Below, in pieces: positions 57,430-64,000 of a stretch of 64,000 nt of DNA (position 1 is its first letter; every line of letters starts with the position of its first letter). The DNA is taken from the NCBI GenBank assembly GCA_032718475.1, contig JAUCBJ010009106.1, forward strand, positions 1 to 64,000, given 5' to 3'. Made by a program: the position numbers and the translations under genes. The notes beneath the pieces were generated by a model, which worked only from the letters and a program-made list of their open reading frames with translations, ran no database searches and was not told the origin of the DNA. This DNA is from Nemertoderma westbladi. Taxonomy: Eukaryota; Xenacoelomorpha; Nemertodermatida; Nemertodermatidae.

Positions 57430-58600
57430 TACGGGTTGAGTGACCCGAGTATTTTCTACTACGGGTTGAGTGACCCGAGTATTTTCTACTACGGGTTGAG
57501 TGACCCGAGTATTTTCTACTACGGGTTGAGTGACCCGAGTATTTTCTACTACGGGTTGAGTGACCCGAGTATTTTCTACTACGGGTTGAGTGACCCGAGT
57601 ATTTTCTACTACGGGTTGAGTGACCTGAGTATTTTCTACTACGGGTTGAGTGACCCGAGTATTTTCTAATACGGGTTGAGTGACCCGAGTATTTTCTACT
57701 ACGGGTTGAGTGACCCGAGTATTTTCTACTACGGGTTGAGTGACCCGAGTATTTTCTACTACGGGTTGAGTGACCCGAGTATTTTCTAATACGGGTTGAG
57801 TGACCCGAGTATTTTCTACTACGCGTTGAGTGACCCGAGTATTTTCTAATACGGGTTGAGTGACCCGAGTATTTTCTACTACGCGTTGAGTGACCCGAGT
57901 ATTTTCTACTACGGGTTGAGTGACCCGAGTATTTTCTAATACGGGTTGAGTGACCCGAGTATTTTCTACTACGGGTTGAGTGACCCGAGTATTTTCTACT
58001 ACGGGTTGAGTGACCCGAGTATTTTCTACTACGGGTTGAGTGACCCGAGTATTTTCTAATACGGGTTGAGTGACCCGAGTATTTTCTACTACGCGTTGAG
58101 TGACCCGAGTATTTTCTACTACGGGTTGAGTGACCCGAGTATTTTCTACTACGGGTTGAGTGACCCGAGTATTTTCTACTACGCGTTGAGTGACCCGAGT
58201 ATTTTCTACTACGGGTTGAGTGACCCGAGTATTTTCTACTACGGGTTGAGTGACCCGAGTATTTTCTACTACGCGTTGAGTGACCCGAGTATTTTCTACT
58301 ACGCGTTGAGTGACCCGAGTATTTTCTACTACGGGTTGAGTGACCCGAGTATTTTCTACTACGCGTTGAGTGACCCGAGTATTTTCTACTACGCGTTGAG
58401 TGACCCGAGTATTTTCTACTACGCATTGAGTGACCCGAGTATTTTCTACTACGCGTTGAGTGACCCGAGTATTTTCTACTACGCGTTGAGTGACCCGAGT
58501 ATTTTCTACTACGCATTGAGTGACCCGAGTATTTTCTACTACGCGTTGAGTGACCCGAGTATTTTCTACTACGGGTTGAGTGACCCGAGTATTTTCTACT
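57430..58600. repeat. 30-bp satellite, 39 copies, abutting an RBM39 splice donor
   Basis: Each unit is exactly 30 bp (GGGTTGAGTGACCCGAGT plus ATTTTCTACTAC), with only substitutions (ACGGG/ACGCG, CTACT/CTAAT) and no indel in 1.17 kb. CGGGT...ACCCG forms a small hairpin. The first unit overlaps the donor GTGAGTAG. On the RBM39 strand the array is stop-free and in frame with the exon. Confidence 0.97.
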
Positions 58601-58603
58601 CAC

Positions 58604-58963
58604 AGTTATAAATCCATATCCTTTTGATCTTTTAGTCTCTGGATCGTATATCAACTGGATGCTTTCTATACGTCCGAACGGCTCGAATATATCTCGAAGC
58701 ATCTTTTCGGTGATATTAAAGTGAAGAGAGCCAACGTACAATCTCATTGGTCCTGTAACACCCCGTTGAAGACTCAGTGTACTAGAAGCGGTTCTGTTTT
58801 TCTCAGCTTGGGTCGCCTGTACTTGTATGGGGACCCCCAGTAAACTCTGACCGGCTAGACCGATAGCTAGAGGTACACTCTCTGGTTCCTCGAATTCAAC
58901 GTAACATATTCCCTTGTGGGTTCGGCGAACGTTCTTATCTCCAATAAGTCGCACATCAAACAC
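58604..58963 (-). CDS. RBM39: RBM39 exon: RRM1 main part and RRM2 first half
   Basis: Acceptor TATTTTTAAG, then VFDVRLIGDKNVRR, RNP1 of RRM1 (HKGICYVEF), LGVPIQVQATQAEKNR, RNP2 of RRM2 (MRLYVGSL), HFNITEKMLRDIFEPFGRIE, and SKGYGFIT before donor GTGAGT. 120 codons, phase 0 at both ends. Residue Asp (codon 58691-58693) stands where human RBM39 has Gly268. If the intron is retained the frame stays open to 57407 (a 526-codon ORF in total). Confidence 0.97.
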
Positions 58964-60123
58964 CTTAAAAATAAGGGGAAAAAACAAAATAAAAAGGTGA
59001 ATTCAGCTTCTCGGGTTTAAATGAAATTGAAAATACGATTATTTATTTAGATTGCGTCTGAACGATTATTAGCTTTTCCAGTTGTCATGGTTTTCTTCAC
59101 AACCCATAAACACAAAAATATAACCAACAGTAAACAACCTCCTGAATTAGCCGACATGCAGTAATTCAATTAATCCACTCAGAGTAGATGTGAAATCAAC
59201 GGAAACTAGCCGTTTCATCTATACCAGCGGGAGTGTATCGGTAGTGCAGGGATACAATAATGTCGTAGGTGTGTATGAATGGAGATGGGTTTATTAGTGA
59301 GAGAGAATAAGGGGTGGGTGAGGGGGGGGGGAGTGGGTAAGGGGTGGGGGGGGGGGGGGTGAGTGGGTGGGGGGGGTGTTGGAGGAATACAGTCATTGAG
59401 GGGATCTGGATGCAGGTCGGCCGCGCTGGTTTAGAACAAAACGACAGTCTGCTAATATTCGCCTTTGTTCATCACTGTGGATAGGCTGACAACGTGGCGA
59501 GCAGCTAATCATCCCACTGACCAATCAGAGCTCTGTGTCTACCCTCACACAAACAACACGGACCCGTTCGTAAAGGGAGCGATTCAGATTGAAAACTAAG
59601 TATCATATCCCAATGTTCGGAGGAACGAATTCATCCTGGGATTATCAGTTTTATTGTTATCCACACACCGCTGCACCAATACACCACAACACACCGCTGC
59701 ACCAATACACCAGACACACTCAGTAGATACGGGGATTCTGATTGGTTAGCAGGATAACAGCTACTTACCACTAACAGCCAGGCATCAGAATATTGCTACT
59801 TTAGTAACAATTGCAGCCAATCACGAGACTAATTATAATCCCAAAGCTAGCTTTCATCATTTGCCGAAATACAAACTAGTGAACACTAGTTAATAAAAGT
59901 TAATTTTTTCCGCTCGATTTGCTATAGAGTTGGATCATTCAAAGTCCTGTTTAAATTACTTAATACTAATAAACAAATTTTGTATAAATATAACATTACT
60001 CGATAAATATTAAATATTTTCTCATATTTCTCGAGATATTGTATTTTAGAAGCTGAATTGTGGGTACCATTCAGTGCCTCAGCTGGAATGTAATAATAAT
60101 ATCGGAATGATCACTATGGTTAC
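58964..60123. other. RBM39 intron, no other feature
   Basis: Holds a G-rich stretch at 59305-59375 (long G runs) and a duplicated CACCGCTGCACCAATACACC pair at 59666-59710. No gene or element recognised. Confidence 0.6.
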
Positions 60124-60376
60124 CTTTCCGACAGAAGAGAAGAACTCGTGAATATCCTTGGAGGTAATCCTGGCAGCCAACTGGAAACAGAACACAGTCC
60201 TTGCGTCGCGTTCCTCTTGGCTGAAGTGGATGTTGGGACCGTCCTTCCGACCCATAGGGGAAGGACTGCGGCGTTGCCAGCCGCCACCACCCCCGCCACC
60301 CCACCCGGGGCGATACGGGGCGCCACCCCCACGACGCCACTGTGGCGGCGGAGATCTGCGCCACCCTTGGGGGGAC
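60124..60376 (-). CDS. RBM39: RBM39 exon: end of RS/Gly-rich region and RRM1 start
   Basis: Acceptor TATCTCCGTAG, phase 2. Reads SPQGWRRSPPPQWRRGGGAP, a Gly/Trp/Arg-rich stretch (PGWGGGGGGGWQRRSPSP), then FSQEERDARTVFCFQLAARI and IHEFFSSVGK before donor GTAACC. EERDARTVF and RNP2 VFCFQLA are the family signature at the start of RRM1. The poly-Gly insert is unlike the vertebrate protein. Reading frame chosen by homology and phase; the longer ORFs in this region are shadows. Length 253 nt. Confidence 0.94.
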
Positions 60377-60723
60377 CTACGGAGATAGATAATGGAAATA
60401 ATATCTTATAACTGAGTGAATAGTTAATATAGAAATGTACGTATAAAGGCAATATTAACCGTCAGTGGTTAAATTGAGGATGTGCGTATGAACACCCGCC
60501 AGAGACTATATCTATTATTACACTTGGAAGGTTTTTATTCAAATTTTGGTCCATCGAAATCAATGTGACACTTTTCGATTTGATTGTAAAACTTCCAATT
60601 TTTTGAACTAAAAGCTTTTTGAACTATGGTTAATATATTGATGTCAGTTTTTCAACAATAGTTCTCCCTCCTGCACCACTCCCTCCTGTACCGGAACCTT
60701 GTACACCAAGGTGAGTTAGGTTC

Positions 60724-60970
60724 CACCTTGGTGTAGTGGTTGCGTTGAATTCACATCTCCCGTAGGTCGTGGGTTCGATCCTTACACAGGCCAGGGCAGT
60801 TTTCGTTTCGGCACGAATGCTTTAAAGGGACCAGCCAGGGCGCATCTCTGCCTTGCATCCTTTAAGTGGTAGCTAAATGAGTACTGGAGTTTCCTCTGGG
60901 GAGTAAAGTTCTGGGGGGACCGCACTGAAAATAAGTCGTCAGACTTTGTGCGTAATCCCCGAATGGTTTA
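60724..60970 (+). mobile_element. tRNA-derived SINE in an RBM39 intron
   Basis: CTTGGTGTAGTGGTTGCG (A box) and GTGGGTTCGATCCTTACA (B box) form a tRNA-like head. The body includes GTCGTCAGACTTTGTGCGTA before CCCCG. The 3' part recurs in inverse orientation at 38900-39002. Confidence 0.78.
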
Positions 60971-60994
60971 TATATTATGCCTATGTAATAGGAC

Positions 60995-61436
60995 ATTTTG
61001 ATAATGCTCTCCATAGCGAAAAATATCAACCGCCCCTGGTCCGGTTATCATCAGTCGGGTGGGTGTCCTAAGACAACTGAGCTACCAGAATGAATGAATA
61101 TTTATTCGCTATGGAGTGGGCTATCATATTTTGGCCTTTTACAGATACTCAAAGTGAAGTACAACACGGAATATAGTTATTCTTTGAGGCATGGTTGCCA
61201 TTTCTGGATGAGCACGGGAATAACGTTGTACTTACCTTTCAGTGACTGTAAAAGGCCACGATATTGTAGCCCACTCAATTGCGAATAAATACTCATCCGC
61301 CCTGGTAGCTCAGTTGTATTGCAGTAGGACACCCACCCGGGTGATGATAACCGGAAGTTTGAAATCTAGATACCGGGTCGAGCCCCAATAGGGGCGGTTG
61401 ATATTTTTTGCTATGGAGAGCATTATCATAATGTAA
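60995..61436. mobile_element. Foldback pair of tRNA-like SINE arms
   Basis: ATAATGCTCTCCATAGC at the left is mirrored by GCTATGGAGAGCATTAT at the right. Arms of about 190-200 bp include GGTTATCATC, CCACCCGGGTG-like words, GAGTGGGCTA and TTTTACAG. The right arm carries a tRNA-like A box (TGGTAGCTCAGTTG) and B box (GGGTCGAGCCC). The left arm lacks about 35 bp including its B box. The spacer is short. It would form a long hairpin in RBM39 pre-mRNA. Confidence 0.8.
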
Positions 61437-61955
61437 TATAACATATATTTAATTTGCCGTCACCCACCCCACAACAATTCATTTATAATTCCAACCTTTT
61501 ATTCTTCGGGAGATTCAAAAAATCCAAGCGCCACCATGTATTGAGTAGTCAGTCAAGTCATAAAAAGTGTTGAGATAAGTTCATTTTATTCAGGAAAATT
61601 GACATTGTAGTGCCGTGAAATAAAGTGACAGAATATGCGACAAAGTACGTGATGTTATTCGACACTTGGGACAAAATACACGAAGGTCGGGCAAAGATGC
61701 CAAAATAAATCCTCAGTTAAAAATCCATTTAGTTGTGTAAAATAAAGTGTAATTTCTGGAATGATTAGCAATGCAATCCTAAAAGATAATCTGAATTAGT
61801 TACGGTGAACTATTAGCTGAATATAACCTCTCGCCATAATCGCAATAAATTTATTGTTAATCTGTAATTGTGTATTATACTCTGTATATTTGTTCCTTTT
61901 GAAATTGACCCCGCCTGGGGGTGTATATTATAATATTATAAGTTGAAGTACTTAC
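61437..61955. other. RBM39 intron sequence, nothing further recognised
   Basis: AT-rich; no ORF, element or RNA gene supported. Confidence 0.6.
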
Positions 61956-62204
61956 CGTCTTCCGGAGCGGTATGGGCTCCGTCTTCTGGGCGGAGTTCGG
62001 GATCTCCGTCGACGTCCCGGGGACGAACGCCTTCGACCGGGGCTGCGAGACCGTCTACGGTGGGGACTCGAACGTCTGTGAGGGGAAGGGGACCGGCGTC
62101 TGTGCGGGGAAGGGGACCGGCGTCTGTGTGGGGAAGGAGACCGCCGCCGGGAACGGGAGGGCGATGTGCGACCTCTGGGAGAGTGGGAACGCCGTGTAGA
62201 CCGT
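61956..62204 (-). CDS. RBM39: RBM39 exon: RS domain
   Basis: Acceptor TTTGTTTCTCTAG, donor GTAAGT, phase 2 at both ends. Encodes 82 residues dominated by Arg-Ser: RRSTRRSHSPRGRTSP, three copies of a HRRRSPSP-type unit, then SRSPGRRRSSPGRRRRSRTP and RRRSPYRSGR. This is the SR-type disordered region that directs nuclear-speckle localisation and is a phosphorylation target. GC-rich coding sequence, unlike the AT-rich introns. Predicted long ORFs in other frames here are shadows. Confidence 0.9.
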
Positions 62205-62331
62205 CTAGAGAAACAAACAAATCCGGAGTTAGAGGGAGGGGAAAAGGCAGGTCAGTACCGGTAGGTGAACGGTGCAGCACAGTGAACAGGGAGGCCAATT
62301 GGGTTGTCGTTTCAGCCTATTTTAACGAGAC

Positions 62332-62354
62332 GGGGGGGGGGGGGGGGGGGGGGG
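62332..62354. repeat. Poly(G) run, 23 nt
   Basis: Uninterrupted G23. It is the longest of several G/C homopolymers in the window. Confidence 0.9.
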
Positions 62355-62404
62355 CTGGACGCAAATCCTATATTGGCGAATTAATATCCCGCCGCAATGT
62401 TAAA

Positions 62405-62725
62405 TTCTCAATTTAGGGAAAGGAGCAGGTTACAGTGGCACGTTATTTTAACAAAAACAATAAACTAAACACAATAGAACAGGTTACAGTTTTATTTTTG
62501 AGAGTTATCATCTGTTATTCGCGTCCAATTTCCCCTGGAGAGGGATGAATTTTTATTGCGTCCAGTTTATATTCTTATTTTAAAATAAACTTTATTTCGC
62601 GAATATTTAATTTCGATATTCACCATTTAAGGTACCTTTTAAAGGAAAGTAGCAGTTTATGATGGCAGGCCTTTCCAACCAAAACAATAAACTAAGTTTA
62701 GGAACACAGGGTACAGTAAAACTTC
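62405..62725 (+). repeat. Two direct copies of a dispersed MITE-end-like segment
   Basis: AGGAGCAGGTTACAGTGGCA followed by ACAAAAACAATAAACTAAAC at 62419-62465, and a diverged copy (GAAAGTAGCAGTTTATGATG, AACCAAAACAATAAACTAAG) at 62645-62700. The first continues for about 125 bp matching 25005-25135. Confidence 0.65.
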
Positions 62726-62984
62726 TAGGCACAAATTTTTCAATATTAATTTAACATTAACACTATGCGAAGGCTGAAACGGCAATACCAGTACCGGTAC
62801 CCATTGGTCAGTAACGATAGGCCAGTACTGGTACCGGGAGGACAGTACCGTCATGATTTTGGTGTAGCACAATCACTCTCCAGTGCAAATGCCATATGAA
62901 AACAGCACTATTTGCTGTATGGTTTGTTTTCAAATATAGTTTCATTTCTTTCAAGAAGACCTACAACAAACTGTACAAAGGCCC

Positions 62985-63245
62985 CGGAATATAATGTCAT
63001 TAATTAGTCCTGTAGTTCTTCCGTAACCATAGTGATTCTTCTGTTATACTGATAGAAATCATGACGTTGCAGGAATTTCAAATGTGTTGTAACACAATCT
63101 CAGTTTCGATGAAATATAGCTGAGATATGGGCGTTCGAAAGATGCAATATCAGAATATACTTGCTTCCGCTGCAGGCCACTTATTCTATTTAATAAATTC
63201 ACATAATTCTGGAACACTTTATTTATTTGATCTGACTTGGCAACA
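62985..63245 (+). mobile_element. Diverged relative of the 44.7-kb foldback MITE arm
   Basis: Shares CCCCGGAATATAATGTCATT, AGCTGAGATATGGGCGTTCG, CGCTGCAGGCCACTTATTC and TTGGCAACAAT in the same order as one arm of 44692-45499. It ends where the SINE at 63246 begins. Confidence 0.6.
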
Positions 63246-63475
63246 ATACGGGGCTAGCTCAGTTTGTTGAACGCTGGGTTAACAAGCTGTTGGTGTTTGG
63301 TTCGAGTCCCAGCCAGGGTCCACTCGCAGCCTTTCATTCATTGGGGGTTGACAAAGTGAGCTGGGAGAAAAACAAGCGATAGGAGTGGCGCCCATCCCTA
63401 GGCTACCTTGGGTAGGAGCTATTGAAAGAAGAGCCGTAAGAGTCGCAACCGGCCTCATGCTTTTACAATGGCATT
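63246..63475 (+). mobile_element. tRNA-derived SINE
   Basis: GGGGCTAGCTCAGTTTGTTG (A box) and TGGTTCGAGTCCCAGCC (B box, GGTTCGAGTCC exactly at 63299-63309) make a clear tRNA-like head. The body runs GGTAGGAGCTATTGAAAGAA and ends near CGCAACCGGCCTCATGC. The acceptor stem does not close, so it is not a tRNA gene. Confidence 0.8.
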
Positions 63476-64000
63476 TGCACTGATCATTTGATTAATTCAT
63501 TAGTATTTCATGCTATGTACTGGTACTGGTACTGATTTAAATTCTCAGTACAGAAGCCACGATTAGTTGGGTTGGTACAGCTTACTATGCTCCAGACCAC
63601 AATGATGTATCAGTATCAGTCAACAGAGCTCTGCAAAAAACAATATACGGAGTCAGAAAGCTACCGAGACCGAGTAACTGTTAGTATTTTCTACTTATTT
63701 TTACAACACTATCGCATACAATCTGAATGTGCACGATTGTTGCTTTACTTTCAGTATATGTATGTATACTGTATGACAAAGCCCCGATGAATGGAAAGGA
63801 TAAAGAAGCTTTCAAATACATATAGATACGGGGATAAAATCAGTAACAAGTGGTTGTCAAGAAACTCCAACCTTCTGACCTCTCCATTTTCGAATGGTGT
63901 CTGTACCCAATTAAAGTCAATGTATATGTATAAAATGTATGTTTGGCAATGTGAGAAGGAAAGCTTGATTTCCATTGATACTCTAATATTAATCTACATA
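63476..64000. other. Right-edge non-coding sequence
   Basis: Nothing recognised. The missing N-terminal exon of RBM39 was looked for here and not found. Short ORFs lack any family signal. Confidence 0.5.

Larger units (their letters stand above)
39943..62204 (-). other. RBM39: RBM39 gene (visible part, seven coding exons)
   Basis: RBM39 (CAPER-alpha/HCC1) is a nuclear SR-related RNA-binding protein that works with U2AF/SF3B1 at 3' splice sites and as a transcription coactivator. Seven exons with GT-AG borders and matching phases encode about 515 residues: RS region, RRM1, RRM2, linker, UHM, C-tail. Human RBM39 is about 530 residues, so only a short N-terminal coding exon is missing; I could not find it in 62205-64000 and it is probably outside. 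Introns are loaded with satellites, a LINE, MITEs and SINEs. The largest (41915-56867, about 15 kb) contains the WDR33-like gene in antisense. Homology was judged by eye from strong motif identity. Confidence 0.95.

Noticed and set aside
57436-58611. Plus-strand ORFs of LSDPSIFYYG repeats
   Set aside because: Antisense reading of the 30-bp intronic satellite, open only because 30 is a multiple of three.
60071-60452. The 97- and 110-codon minus ORFs over the RBM39 RRM1 exon
   Set aside because: They are in the wrong frame. The true frame gives EERDARTVF and RNP2 with matching splice phases.
61294-61395. A functional tRNA gene
   Set aside because: A and B boxes are present, but D, anticodon and T stems do not fold acceptably, and the sequence is one arm of an inverted repeat. 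SINE-type origin fits better. The same applies to 63246-63315 and 56470-56530.

Overview
This is a repeat-rich stretch of an animal (metazoan) nuclear genome. The evidence is the spliced RBM39 gene, a WDR33-like gene, APE-type LINEs, tRNA-derived SINEs and MITEs. An N-terminal 2A sequence in a CR1-like LINE and the many short palindromes (TAGGCCTA, ACCGGT) suggest a marine invertebrate, but the phylum cannot be fixed from the sequence alone. Roughly a third of the window is tandem repeat, with at least ten unrelated satellites. A 100-N gap (15977-16076) interrupts the largest one.

Layout. 0-6.3 kb: a 6/7-mer microsatellite, an 86-bp hairpin satellite bounded by an inverted copy, a 43-bp triplication, and one possible signal-peptide exon on the minus strand. 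6.4-16 kb: a 9.6-kb array of a 20-bp unit with kilobase-scale higher-order structure, running into the gap. 16-28.5 kb: decayed LINEs and a DNA-transposon-like family; one copy is nested inside a LINE endonuclease. 29-35.6 kb: a 40-bp satellite split by an apparently intact CR1-like LINE (1165 aa; 2A, PHD finger, APE endonuclease, reverse transcriptase), with a possible 5-bp target-site duplication. 35.6-39.9 kb: non-coding DNA, G-rich arrays and SINE fragments.

39.9-62.2 kb is one gene on the minus strand, RBM39 (CAPER-alpha splicing factor / coactivator). Seven coding exons can be placed with consistent splice sites and phases. They encode about 515 residues: RS region, RRM1, RRM2, linker and C-terminal UHM. 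Only a short N-terminal exon seems to be missing, presumably beyond 64 kb. The introns hold a 42-bp array, a 4.1-kb 28-bp array, a 30-bp array that starts directly at a splice donor and is open in frame with the exon, a LINE, a foldback MITE, a hAT MITE with an 8-bp target-site duplication, and SINEs.

Nested on the plus strand in the 15-kb RBM39 intron is an intronless WDR33-like gene (53.2-56.3 kb). It has seven WD repeats and an RG-rich repeat tail with a one-base frame break. WDR33 is the CPSF subunit that helps read AAUAAA. This copy keeps the WD propeller, but the short basic segment that contacts the poly(A) signal looks altered. That makes it a candidate diverged retrogene, placed antisense inside a splicing-factor gene.
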